A stretch of DNA of 41,945 bases from MedAcidi-G1 sp002294285 (lineage in GTDB: Bacteria > Actinomycetota > Acidimicrobiia > Acidimicrobiales > MedAcidi-G1), in assembly GCA_963999645.1 (NCBI GenBank), contig CAXEUY010000017.1, positions 1 through 41,945 on the forward strand, in the 5' to 3' direction. The number at the start of each line of letters is the position of its first letter. The stretch's first letter is position 1. Shown one piece after another: positions 6,621 to 15,186 of this stretch. The notes beneath the pieces are model-generated. The model did not search any database. It was given only the letters and a program-made list of their open reading frames with translations, and had not been told where the DNA came from. A program made the position numbers and the translations under genes.

Positions 6621-9600
6621 GTGACAGCATTAGTAATCGTTGAATCCCCAGCAAAAGCTAAAACTATAGAAAAGTATTTAGGTGATGGATATATTGTCGA
6701 CTCTTCTGTAGGTCATATACGTGACTTGGTAAGCCCTAAAGATGTACCAGAAGACAAAAAAGAACGTTTTGGAAAATTAGGGATAGACGTATATAACGGA
6801 TTTGAACCTTTATACGCGGTTAGTCCAAATAGTAAAAAACAAGTAGCGCAATTAAAAAAAGCTCTCAAAAAAGTAGACGAACTTTATCTTGCAACCGATG
6901 AAGATCGTGAAGGTGAAGCTATTGCATGGCATTTGCTTGAGGTTTTAAAACCTTCAGTGCCAGTAAAAAGAATGGTCTTTAACGAAATTACCAAAGAAGC
7001 TATTACTGAAGCTTTAGAAAATACTCGTGATCTAAGTAATGATTTAGTAGAAGCACAAGAAGCACGCAGAATATTAGATCGAATTTACGGATTTGAACTT
7101 TCAAATGTAACTCGTACAAAAGTTGGTGGAGGTGCATCTGCAGGAAGGGTTCAAAGCCCTGCTACGAGACTTGTTATTGAACGTGAACGTGAACGGATGC
7201 AGTATGTAACTGCTGGTTATTGGGGATTGAAAATAAACGCAGTAACAGAAGGCAATGAAACTTTTTCAGCGCGTTTATTAGAAATTGATGGGCTTCGTGT
7301 AGCGACCGGGAAAGATTTTAATGAGAAAGGAAATTGGGATTCTGATTTAGTGCGTGTTCTTGATGAGAGTTCTGCTAATGATTTGTCTTCATCACTAAAT
7401 CAGAAAGATTTACAAGTTGTTTCCGTTGAACCAAAACCTTATAGAAGACGTCCGGCGTCACCATTTACGACATCTACTTTCCAACAAGAAGCTGGAAGAA
7501 AACTTCGTTTTTCAGCTAGTCGAGCGATGGGTATAGCTCAAAGTCTTTATCAAAATGGCCACATAACATATATGAGAACTGATAGTACTACTCTTTCGGA
7601 TACAGCTATTTCTGCTTCGAGGAAAGCTATCGAAATTTCTTTTGGTTCTGATTATTTACCAAGTGAGCCGCGCTTATATAAGAACAAGACACGTAATGCT
7701 CAAGAAGCCCATGAAGCTATTCGCCCGGCAGGTGAAACTTTCAGAAAACCTGATGAATTATCAAAAGAATTATCTAAAGACGAATATTTAATTTATGAAA
7801 TGATCTGGCAGAGGACAATTGCTTCGCAGATGACCGATGCAATAGGTGAAACTGTAAGTGTAAAACTAGAAGGGTCAGTTAAGAGTGATAAGAGTGATAA
7901 GGAAAATTTTTTAGTTTTTTCTTTGTCAGGTACTGTTATTAGCCATCAAGGTTTCCGTCAGGTTTATATAGAGGATTCAGATGATAATGAGTCTGATGAT
8001 AGTTCTTCTGACGAAGACCAAGTTTTACCCGAAGTGCAGGTGGGGCAGTCTGTTAGTGTGACTGATTCAGTTCCAGAAAGTCATGAAACAAAACCTCCAG
8101 CAAGGTATACAGAAGCTTCTTTGGTTAAAAGATTGGAAGAAGAAGGAATTGGCAGGCCAAGCACCTACGCAGCCATTCTTGGAAGAATCATCCAACGTGA
8201 ATACGCCTGGAAAAAGGGTACAGCTCTAATACCAACTGTTAAAGGATTTGCAGTAACGCAACTATTAGAAGCGCATTTTCCCAAATTAGTTGATTACAAA
8301 TTCACAGCAGAAATGGAAGTGGCGCTTGATGACATCTCAAATGGTATGTGGGAAAAAACCGCATATTTGCAAGCTTTTTATTTTGATGGTCTTGATGGGG
8401 ATATAGGACTACATACAAAAGTAGTTGAGAGAGAAGATGAAATTGATCCCAGAGCTGTTTGTGGTGTTTCTTTAGGAGAGACTCCAGAAGGGCATCCAGT
8501 TTATGCAAGGTATGCAAGGTCTCCTTATGTTGAATATCGCGAAGATACCGCTGGAGTTCCAGAAGATTTACCGCTTGATCAGCTAACAGTTGAAAAAGCT
8601 CTCGAGTATATAAATGCACCACCCGATAGAGAATTGGGTACTGATCCAGAAACAGGATTACCAGTTGTTGCCAAGCAAGGGAGATTCGGACCTTATGTAT
8701 CTTTAGGCAGGTTTCCGCAGTGGCCAAAAGCTTCATCACGCGAAGGGAAGTTATTTCGGTTACCTCATCATTTAAAAGTCATGAAGGTGGCTATTGCTTA
8801 TTTAAAAATGACCGTCTCACCAGATGATGATTCAGTTTTACGTGTCATCAACTCTCCGAAGCGAGGAATCGGTAAAGGTTCTTTAGATAAAGCAAAGACA
8901 TATGCAGAAAGCAATGGTGTAAGCCTTTTTGAGGCATTAGAGCAAACCGAGAAATTAGAATTAAAAGGTGCAGTCTTAAAAAGTGTTCAGAGTTTTACGG
9001 ATTTCTCTCGGTCTTTTTCTGCGTTGGGTTCCCTTGCGCCGGCGGATTTATTAAATCAGATTTTTGAAGATTCGGGTTATAAAAAAGAAATATTGGCTGC
9101 TAAAAATTCTGAATCACAATTAAAAGTTTTTGAAGATTTTGTTGAAGTTTTAAAAGAGTTTGAAAACATTGATCAAGTGATTGCAGAGATTGATCGTTTT
9201 GAGGAAATTAAACAACAACCAAAACCTAAAACTTCTTCTCTTTTTGACACTATGACATTAGAAAGAGTTACTTTTGAAGATGCTCTTCAACTTCTTAGTC
9301 TTCCAAGAACAGTGGGATTAGATCCTTCGGATGGACAGGAAATTACAGTTCAGAATGGTCCCTATGGTCCTTATCTGAAAAAAGGTTCGGATACAAGAAA
9401 TATTGCGACTGAAGAGGAATTATTGACAATTTCGTTGGAGCAGTGTTTGGATTTACTTGCTCAGCCGAAAAAATTCGGCAGAAGAGCAGCTAAACCTCCG
9501 TTGAAAGAGTTAGGCATAGACCCTGTTTCAGAAAAACCCATCCTCTTGAAGGATGGACAGTGGGGACCTTACGTAACTGATGGTTCAACTAATGCGAGTC

Positions 9601-9680
9601 TTCAACTAGGAGATTCAGTTGAAGAAATCACTGACGAAAGAGCTGTTGAATTGTTAGCTGAAAGAAGAGCAAAAGTCTGA
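6621..9680 (+). CDS. topA: DNA topoisomerase I (type IA) with an inserted UvrD-2B-like domain
   Basis: Relaxes negatively supercoiled DNA through a 5'-phosphotyrosine intermediate. The Toprim domain starts with LVIVESPAK (Glu8) and carries the acidic motif TDEDREGE (Asp93, Asp95). The catalytic tyrosine is Tyr317 in ITYMRTDST. An acidic linker lies near 449-466, then EEGIGRPSTYA and the rest of the core. The C-terminal tail has topoisomerase Toprim_Crpt-type repeats (GRFGPYVSLG, NGPYGPYLKKG, DGQWGPYVTDG). Between the first two, about 170 residues (8712-9220) are not topoisomerase sequence and resemble the UvrD/PcrA 2B domain; see findings. GTG 6621 gives the family N-terminus; the frame is open to GTG 6603 and TTG 6597, and no ribosome binding site decides between them. 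Confidence 0.93.
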   Translation: MTALVIVESPAKAKTIEKYLGDGYIVDSSVGHIRDLVSPKDVPEDKKERFGKLGIDVYNGFEPLYAVSPNSKKQVAQLKKALKKVDELYLATDEDREGEAIAWHLLEVLKPSVPVKRMVFNEITKEAITEALENTRDLSNDLVEAQEARRILDRIYGFELSNVTRTKVGGGASAGRVQSPATRLVIERERERMQYVTAGYWGLKINAVTEGNETFSARLLEIDGLRVATGKDFNEKGNWDSDLVRVLDESSANDLSSSLNQKDLQVVSVEPKPYRRRPASPFTTSTFQQEAGRKLRFSASRAMGIAQSLYQNGHITYMRTDSTTLSDTAISASRKAIEISFGSDYLPSEPRLYKNKTRNAQEAHEAIRPAGETFRKPDELSKELSKDEYLIYEMIWQRTIASQMTDAIGETVSVKLEGSVKSDKSDKENFLVFSLSGTVISHQGFRQVYIEDSDDNESDDSSSDEDQVLPEVQVGQSVSVTDSVPESHETKPPARYTEASLVKRLEEEGIGRPSTYAAILGRIIQREYAWKKGTALIPTVKGFAVTQLLEAHFPKLVDYKFTAEMEVALDDISNGMWEKTAYLQAFYFDGLDGDIGLHTKVVEREDEIDPRAVCGVSLGETPEGHPVYARYARSPYVEYREDTAGVPEDLPLDQLTVEKALEYINAPPDRELGTDPETGLPVVAKQGRFGPYVSLGRFPQWPKASSREGKLFRLPHHLKVMKVAIAYLKMTVSPDDDSVLRVINSPKRGIGKGSLDKAKTYAESNGVSLFEALEQTEKLELKGAVLKSVQSFTDFSRSFSALGSLAPADLLNQIFEDSGYKKEILAAKNSESQLKVFEDFVEVLKEFENIDQVIAEIDRFEEIKQQPKPKTSSLFDTMTLERVTFEDALQLLSLPRTVGLDPSDGQEITVQNGPYGPYLKKGSDTRNIATEEELLTISLEQCLDLLAQPKKFGRRAAKPPLKELGIDPVSEKPILLKDGQWGPYVTDGSTNASLQLGDSVEEITDERAVELLAERRAKV
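8712..9220 (+). other. UvrD/PcrA 2B-like domain inserted in TopA
   Basis: Segment of topA (about residues 698-866) that interrupts the repeat tail in frame. Recognisable helicase 2B features, in order: AIAYLKMTVSPDDD, SVLRVINSPKRGIGKGSL, AESNGVSLFEAL, LLNQIFEDSGYKKEI, and SQLKVFEDFVEVLKEFE. These align by eye with the UvrD family pattern (DxxAYLRxxxNPxDD, LxRIINxPKRGIG, SxFEAL, ESGYxxxL, ExRLENLEEL). No Walker A, Walker B or other helicase motor motif accompanies it, so the segment is a domain fragment. The topoisomerase sequence resumes cleanly at KPKTSSLFDTM. Confidence 0.75.
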
Positions 9681-9729
9681 CATTAGAAAGAAATAATAAT
9701 CTAAAATTGTATTTTAAATAGGGGCTAAA

Positions 9730-11139
9730 GTGAGTCTTCAAAACAACGATAATGAGAAGAAACGTTCATATTCTCAAGTTGTTCATCTCACAAACAAAGT
9801 ATTTGACTCTCCCAGTTTTTTCAGACTTTGGATCGCTCAGGTTGTATCAGCGACAGGTGACTGGCTTGGATTATTGGCCATAAGTATTTTGGCTATAAGG
9901 GTTGGTTCTGGCAACGAAGGAGCTGCCTTAAGTCTTGTATTGGGCGCTCGGATTGCACCAGGTTTTTTCTTTGGTCCTCTGGCAGGTGTTTTTGTCGATA
10001 GGTGGGATCGTAAAAAAGTTATGATTTTCTGTGACATTGGAAGAGCGATGGTGATGGTAGTTCTTCCCTTTGTCAATAATTTAGTTGGGCTCTTTATAGC
10101 TTCCCTAATACTCGAAGCTCTGACGATGTTATGGTCTCCAGCAAAAGAAGCTTCTGTACCAAACTTAGTTTCTGAAAAATTTCTAACAAGCGCGAACTCA
10201 CTATCACTTGTCGCAGCTTATGGAACATTTCCACTGGGAGCAGGTTTAATGGCTTTATTTGGCCGTCTCTCAACGGCATTATTTGATTCCAGCTGGGCAG
10301 ACAACATAAGACTTGATGATATGGGTTTAGCTTTTTACGCTAATGCGGTTTCTTTTCTGGTAACGGCTTTGCTCATTTCGACGCTAGATCTTCCTAAAAA
10401 TAAGAAAGCAGAGAAAAAAGATAGCCGTGGAGTAAAAAAGTATTTGGCTGATCCAATTAACGATTTAAAGCATGGTTGGCAATTTGCTTTCATAAATCCC
10501 GTTGTAAGAACCGTTAATGCAGGATTGGCGACAGCCATGTTAGGAGCTGGCATGGTAATTCCTTTAGGTGTGATTTATGCTGATGAACTCTTAGGTGCCG
10601 GGAAGTCCGGTTTCGGTGTTTTGTTGACCTCTTTAGGTTTTGGTGTGGGTACTGGGGTCATTCTGGTTTTCTTTTTGAGAAAAAATATTGATAAAGAAAA
10701 AACATTTACGCGAGTTCTTTTCGGTGCAGGAATTTCTTTATTTGCAACTGTTTCTACTGGACAAATTCATTTTGCAATGACGATGTTATTTATTGGGGGT
10801 ATTTGTCTAGGTGTTATATATGTGGTTGGATTCACCCTTTTGCATGAAAATGTGGAAGACAAAATGCGTGGACGAATTTTCGCAACATTTTATTTGCTTG
10901 TAAGAGCATGTGTTTTGTTAGCACTAGTAATTGGTCCACTTATAGAAGATGGTCTAGACAGGCTTTCAAGTGTTCTATGGGATCGGAATGTCGAGATAGT
11001 GGGATTAGAAATTGCTTTACCAGGAGTGAGAATAAGTTTATGGCTTGCAGCCTTAATTGTCCTTTCTGCTGGAGTTTTATCTAAGGTTTCACTAAGAGCG
11101 GGTGAAACAAAAATTTTGCCTGAAATTGCTGAGGAGTAA
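9730..11139 (+). CDS. Major facilitator superfamily transporter (DHA3/EntS-like)
   Basis: A polytopic membrane protein of 469 residues with about 12 hydrophobic segments. The N-terminal part reads FRLWIAQVVSATGDWLGLLA, then a GPLAGVFVDRWDRKKVMI loop, the classic MFS loop 2-3 motif (G-x3-D-R-x-[DG]-R-K). This arrangement is typical of the DHA3 group, which includes the enterobactin exporter EntS and many drug or metabolite efflux proteins. Substrate unknown. GTG at 9730 follows AGGGG with suitable spacing. It lies 49 bp after topA and 6 bp before tmk, so it probably belongs to a topA-MFS-tmk-holB transcription unit, without implying a shared function. Confidence 0.87.
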   Translation: MSLQNNDNEKKRSYSQVVHLTNKVFDSPSFFRLWIAQVVSATGDWLGLLAISILAIRVGSGNEGAALSLVLGARIAPGFFFGPLAGVFVDRWDRKKVMIFCDIGRAMVMVVLPFVNNLVGLFIASLILEALTMLWSPAKEASVPNLVSEKFLTSANSLSLVAAYGTFPLGAGLMALFGRLSTALFDSSWADNIRLDDMGLAFYANAVSFLVTALLISTLDLPKNKKAEKKDSRGVKKYLADPINDLKHGWQFAFINPVVRTVNAGLATAMLGAGMVIPLGVIYADELLGAGKSGFGVLLTSLGFGVGTGVILVFFLRKNIDKEKTFTRVLFGAGISLFATVSTGQIHFAMTMLFIGGICLGVIYVVGFTLLHENVEDKMRGRIFATFYLLVRACVLLALVIGPLIEDGLDRLSSVLWDRNVEIVGLEIALPGVRISLWLAALIVLSAGVLSKVSLRAGETKILPEIAEE

Positions 11140-11145
11140 AAACTA

Positions 11146-11760
11146 GTGGCTGGACATTTCATCACAGTAGAAGGGCCGGACGGTTCAGGGAAGTCAACTC
11201 AGGCACGTCTCCTCGCAGAACATCTTGGAGCTATATATACGAGAGAACCAGGTGGAACCAAACTTGGAGAAAAGCTTCGTAATATGGTGCTCGATACCAA
11301 TGGTGAGGGGCCCTCTGATCAGGCTGAAGCTTTAATGATCGCAGCTGCAAGAGCGCAGCATGTCGTTGAAGTGATAAAACCAGCAATAGAACAAGATAAA
11401 AATGTTGTAAGTGATAGGTTCATCGAATCTTCAGTTGCTTATCAGGGATATGGTCGTGGTTTAGGTCCAGAGAAAATTCTTGAAATTTCATTATTCGCAA
11501 CACAAGAACTTCAGGCCGATTTAATCGTTTTGATTGATGTTGACGCTCCGCTTGCAGCCAACAGGAGAGGTAAAAACCTTGACCGTATTGAAAAAGCTGG
11601 TGACGACTTTCATTTTCGCGTGATGGAAGCCTATAGAACGATGGCTTCTAATGAACCAGATCGTTGGGTAGTAATAGATGGCTCAGGAACGGTCGATGAA
11701 GTATCAAAAAAAGTAATAAATGAGGTTGAATTACGACTAGGCAAGCATGCAAGAGACTGA
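11146..11760 (+). CDS. tmk: Thymidylate kinase
   Basis: Phosphorylates dTMP to dTDP with ATP in dTTP synthesis. The 204-residue protein has the P-loop GPDGSGKST at residues 10-18, the TREPGGT substrate motif, the DRFIESSVAYQGYGRG motif (DR[YFH] plus TMP-binding region), and a LID segment with RRGKNLDRIE. Length is normal. GTG at 11146 is preceded by GGAG about 9 nt upstream, inside the end of the MFS gene. Its 3' end overlaps the delta-prime gene by 14 nt; tmk-holB neighbourhood is a common conserved pairing in bacteria and supports both calls. Confidence 0.95.
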   Translation: MAGHFITVEGPDGSGKSTQARLLAEHLGAIYTREPGGTKLGEKLRNMVLDTNGEGPSDQAEALMIAAARAQHVVEVIKPAIEQDKNVVSDRFIESSVAYQGYGRGLGPEKILEISLFATQELQADLIVLIDVDAPLAANRRGKNLDRIEKAGDDFHFRVMEAYRTMASNEPDRWVVIDGSGTVDEVSKKVINEVELRLGKHARD

Positions 11761-12802
11761 TCTTTGGGCTTTTATAAAAGGACAGACAGAAGCCGTTAAC
11801 TTCCTGAAAAAAGCTGCAATTAACCCTGTGCATGCCTATCTTTTTGTTGGTCCAGAAGGTGCAGGGAGAGAGGAGATAGCAAGAGCTTTTTCAGGTTCGA
11901 TTTTTGTTAACTATGAGGAAGGTAACAATCTCGAGCGCTGTAAAGATCTAGCTTGGAGAGGCATTCATCCTGATCTGTCAATCATAGAACCTGAAGGTAG
12001 AACTTTAAGAGTCTCAGATGCCCAAAAAATTATTTTTGAAAGTTCGCGTTCACCAGTTGAATCTCAAAAGAAAGTATTGGTAGTAAATCGTTTTGATACT
12101 GCTGAACCGGAAGCGGTAGCCAGTTTGCTCAAAACTATAGAAGAACCATCACCAACTACTATTTTTATACTTTTATCAGAAAGTATTCCAGATTCGCATG
12201 TGACAATTTCTTCAAGATGCGTCAGAGTTGATGTACCGGTAATGACAGTTGAGTCATTAACTGAGCTATTAAAAGGCGAAGGAATTCCACTAGAGGAAGC
12301 CGCTCTTTTATCGGAAGCTTCAGGAGGTAATCTAGGCAGAGCACGTTTGTTGCAAGAAGATCCTTCTTTCATTGTCCGACAAGAAGCATGGAGCACTTTG
12401 CCAGATCGTTTGGATGGAAGTGGAGCTGCAGTTTCTATTGCTGTTGAAGAGCTTCAGAAGATGATTGATGATGCCCAAATGCCACTTATTGAACGACACA
12501 ATCAAGAATTAGAACATCTAGCGGAACAAGAAGATGCCTTTGGGGTTCGTGGCTCGGGACGGCAAACGATAACTGAGCGTCATAAACGCGAAATTCGTCG
12601 TTTACGTGACGACGAACTGCGATTTGGTTTGGCTACTCTCAGCAGACGTTACAGAGATTTGGGTATAGAACTTGAAAACTCTGACAAGCTAGATGCAATT
12701 GGGTTAATTACAGGTGCGGCATCAGAGCTGGAAAGAAATCCAAACGAACGCTTACTCATGCAGGCTCTTTTTTTAGACCTATCAATGAAAGTAATGGTCT
12801 AA
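11747..12802 (+). CDS. holB: DNA polymerase III delta-prime subunit
   Basis: A clamp-loader AAA+ subunit that, with gamma/tau and delta, loads the beta sliding clamp. The protein is 351 residues. The Walker A position at 35-42 reads GPEGAGRE, without the lysine and Ser/Thr needed for nucleotide binding, as expected for delta-prime. The conserved IEEP (131-134) and the SSRC motif at 155-158 follow, the latter supplying the arginine finger in clamp loaders. Of the usual zinc cysteines only Cys65 of the ERCKDLAWRGIHPD segment is evident, so the zinc module seems lost. It overlaps tmk by 14 nt and the convergent gene by 4 nt. Confidence 0.88.
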   Translation: MQETDLWAFIKGQTEAVNFLKKAAINPVHAYLFVGPEGAGREEIARAFSGSIFVNYEEGNNLERCKDLAWRGIHPDLSIIEPEGRTLRVSDAQKIIFESSRSPVESQKKVLVVNRFDTAEPEAVASLLKTIEEPSPTTIFILLSESIPDSHVTISSRCVRVDVPVMTVESLTELLKGEGIPLEEAALLSEASGGNLGRARLLQEDPSFIVRQEAWSTLPDRLDGSGAAVSIAVEELQKMIDDAQMPLIERHNQELEHLAEQEDAFGVRGSGRQTITERHKREIRRLRDDELRFGLATLSRRYRDLGIELENSDKLDAIGLITGAASELERNPNERLLMQALFLDLSMKVMV

Positions 12803-14454
12803 GGAAGCTCAACAATAGTTACTGTTCCTTTATTGCCATCTACTTGGATTAAAGCCCCGTTCGGTATTCTTTCGGCAGCTTGATGAACACTAACCACACA
12901 AGGAATTCCAAATTCTCTACTTACAATTACGGAGTGACTCATAGGGGCTCCTACGTCAACTACCACTCCAGCAGCAGGAATGAAGAGTGGTGTCCAAGCC
13001 GGATCTGTAATTGGAGCTACAAGAATTTCACCTTGTTCTAGTCCGCGTGGATCTCCTGGATCAGTAATTACCCTTGCTCTGCCAGTTATTTCACCAGGGC
13101 TACCTGAAAGTCCAGTCATAATTTCACCAACTTGAACAGGTTCAACTGAAGTAGTTTTTTTCTTCCATGAGGAAATAGGAGGAACTTGGCCATTTACTAT
13201 GAAGGGTTCCTCAAGAGAAGAGAGCAAGTTGAAATCTTTCCGCCTTTGCGAGATAGTTTCACTAAAAGAATTTGGATCTTTAATAAAATCATCGAGTTCA
13301 CTATTTAAAAGAAGAAAAATATCACTCGGCTCTTCTAAATGACCTTCGTTAGTCATACGATTACCCAATTCGTAGATAGGTAATCGGACTTCGTGAATAG
13401 CCATCATTTGAGTTAGTTTCGTTCTTTCTCGTGTTGGCACAAATATTTTAGAAACTCTTAAACCTGTTTCTAACAATTCCAGTGCTTCATCATTGCCGGC
13501 TAAAGCTTCTCTTGCTTGTTTTTCGGCAGCTAAACGGTCAGCAGCTGCTTGTGCTTGTTTTGAAGATGGTGAAAAATTGTTGTCAACGTTTCTCATTGCA
13601 TCTATAGCTGCAGTAACCGGATTCGGGTCAACTTCCCAAGTGGGGTTTCCAGCATCCCATTCTCCTGGCCCGCGGCATCCATGTTCTTTTAGAAAAGATT
13701 CGAATTTATTTGCGAATTCTGAAGAATTCTTCTCAAGACGACTTAGTTCCCAAATATCAACTGTCATAGGCACAGAGTCAATTCCATCAAGACCTGAAAT
13801 AAGTCGTCCGGACAAACTAGGATCTATTTCGGCACATACCTGACTTAGCAACCCTGGTCCAACCGCTGATGCAGTTCCATAGACATAATATGGTTCAAAA
13901 AATTCACGGATATATGAAGTGACAGAACGAGCTCTATCAATCAAATCTTTGTTTGAAAGGGTTTTCAGATCTGGTCTATTTTCACGGAGTTCAAGAATTG
14001 TTTTCCTGTCCTCCATTAGTTCCTGAGGTTCTTCAGTAATTGTCATAATCCACCCCATAGTGGCTTCAATTTGTTCTTCTAATTCAGGTCTTTTGTCATC
14101 CGGATGAGGAGTATGAGGAACAACATCAGGATGAGAACCCAACAAAATGTCATCCATTTGTTGAGCAGACATTCCTGGACTACGTTCCCCCACTAATCTG
14201 ATTAATGACATATTGAGATACACATAACCACCGAAACAAGCAATGAAATCGGGTTGATCATGGTTTATTTCATCAGGTGCAGAAGATCCCCATCTAAAGT
14301 GACCATTCATCCAACCAAAAGCAACGCCGGCTCCCCAAACTAAATCCCATCCAAGAGGACTACATGGGTTAGGCATAATCTCACCAACATTTGACCTTGT
14401 GTACATAGGGAAACGTTCGCTTGGCGCCCAATCGGTTATCCATTTTTCATCCAT
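12799..14454 (-). CDS. PEP-utilising swivel-domain protein, rifampin-phosphotransferase-like, lacking ATP-grasp
   Basis: The C-terminal ~95 residues form the PEP-utilising mobile (phosphohistidine) domain: LSGSPGEITGRARV, then APMSHSVIVSREFGIPCVV with the candidate phosphohistidine His507. The preceding ~450 residues contain PMYTRSNVGEIMPNPCSPLGW near the N-terminus and EHGCRGPGEWD near residue 255, patterns I associate with the substrate-binding part of rifampin phosphotransferase-like proteins. The ATP-grasp (PPDK N-terminal) domain that would phosphorylate the histidine is absent; 551 residues is far shorter than a full enzyme. AAAGG before the ATG is a usable ribosome binding site. It follows AlaX by 9 bp in a minus-strand operon. 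Substrate unknown. Confidence 0.72.
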   Translation of the reverse strand: MDEKWITDWAPSERFPMYTRSNVGEIMPNPCSPLGWDLVWGAGVAFGWMNGHFRWGSSAPDEINHDQPDFIACFGGYVYLNMSLIRLVGERSPGMSAQQMDDILLGSHPDVVPHTPHPDDKRPELEEQIEATMGWIMTITEEPQELMEDRKTILELRENRPDLKTLSNKDLIDRARSVTSYIREFFEPYYVYGTASAVGPGLLSQVCAEIDPSLSGRLISGLDGIDSVPMTVDIWELSRLEKNSSEFANKFESFLKEHGCRGPGEWDAGNPTWEVDPNPVTAAIDAMRNVDNNFSPSSKQAQAAADRLAAEKQAREALAGNDEALELLETGLRVSKIFVPTRERTKLTQMMAIHEVRLPIYELGNRMTNEGHLEEPSDIFLLLNSELDDFIKDPNSFSETISQRRKDFNLLSSLEEPFIVNGQVPPISSWKKKTTSVEPVQVGEIMTGLSGSPGEITGRARVITDPGDPRGLEQGEILVAPITDPAWTPLFIPAAGVVVDVGAPMSHSVIVSREFGIPCVVSVHQAAERIPNGALIQVDGNKGTVTIVELP

Positions 14455-14463
14455 ATTTGCCTT

Positions 14464-15186
14464 TCAGGAATCATGCACGACAAAACGGATTCTTTTGAAC
14501 CCCTTGCCTTTTGATTCAGTCTTTACAACCTCTATCCGTCCTACTTGCGATGTCGAGGAGACGTGAGTTCCTCCATCAGCTTGCTTATCAAGACCAACAA
14601 TATCGACAATTCTAATTTCTTTAACAGATTCAGGAACCAGATTAATTTTTGTTCTAATTAGATCACGGTCAAGAATAGCGTTTTCTCTAGCTAAAAAAGA
14701 AACTTCAATTGGTCGATTTGCAGCAATTTCCTCATTACATAAATGTTCTACTTCAGAACCAAAATCTGATGAAATTTCGTCCATTTCGAAGTCCATTCTC
14801 CCAGTCAGTGCATCCATATTCCCGCCAGTAACAACACGCTTCCATTTTTTCCACATAACACCGCAAAGAATGTGCATTGCCGTATGGGTACGCATCATTT
14901 GACGTCTTCTTTCTTCATCTACTTCACCAGTGATGTGCGTCCCAATTGCTGGTATTGGGCCAGCTAATGTATGCCAAATTTTTTCATCAACAGTCCTTAC
15001 ATCAATAACGGAAGCAGCTCCGTCTTTCCACAGTAAATGGCCGGTGTCATGTGGTTGTCCACCGCTTGTTGCATAAAAGGCAGTCCGATCGAGTTGAATC
15101 CTAGATTCATCCACTTCTGTGACCACAGCTTCGAACGAACGGAGTTCAGCATCGCGTAAATATAGTTTTTCTGTTATTTCATTCAT
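14464..15186 (-). CDS. AlaX-type alanyl-tRNA editing protein
   Basis: A free-standing trans-editing domain that hydrolyses mischarged Ser- or Gly-tRNA-Ala, homologous to the editing domain of AlaRS. The 240-residue protein has an N-terminal beta-barrel with the TAFYATSGGQPHDTG signature (35-49). The zinc motif begins with HTAMH (His101, His105), and its second half is DGGTHVSST (Asp204, His208). In AlaRS and many AlaX proteins the Asp204 position is the Cys of CGGTH, so one metal ligand is replaced here by Asp. The size corresponds to the medium AlaX class. It overlaps the upstream gene by 8 nt, indicating translational coupling. Confidence 0.88.
   Translation of the reverse strand: MNEITEKLYLRDAELRSFEAVVTEVDESRIQLDRTAFYATSGGQPHDTGHLLWKDGAASVIDVRTVDEKIWHTLAGPIPAIGTHITGEVDEERRRQMMRTHTAMHILCGVMWKKWKRVVTGGNMDALTGRMDFEMDEISSDFGSEVEHLCNEEIAANRPIEVSFLARENAILDRDLIRTKINLVPESVKEIRIVDIVGLDKQADGGTHVSSTSQVGRIEVVKTESKGKGFKRIRFVVHDS

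Noticed and set aside
8502..8519. Tandem 9-nt repeat TATGCAAGG in topA
   Set aside because: Only two copies, encoding Tyr-Ala-Arg twice within the topoisomerase core; no sign of a longer array.
8700..9230. Explaining the TopA insertion as a frameshift or fused neighbouring helicase gene
   Set aside because: The frame is continuous through both borders, the topoisomerase repeats continue on the far side, and no helicase motor motifs are present.
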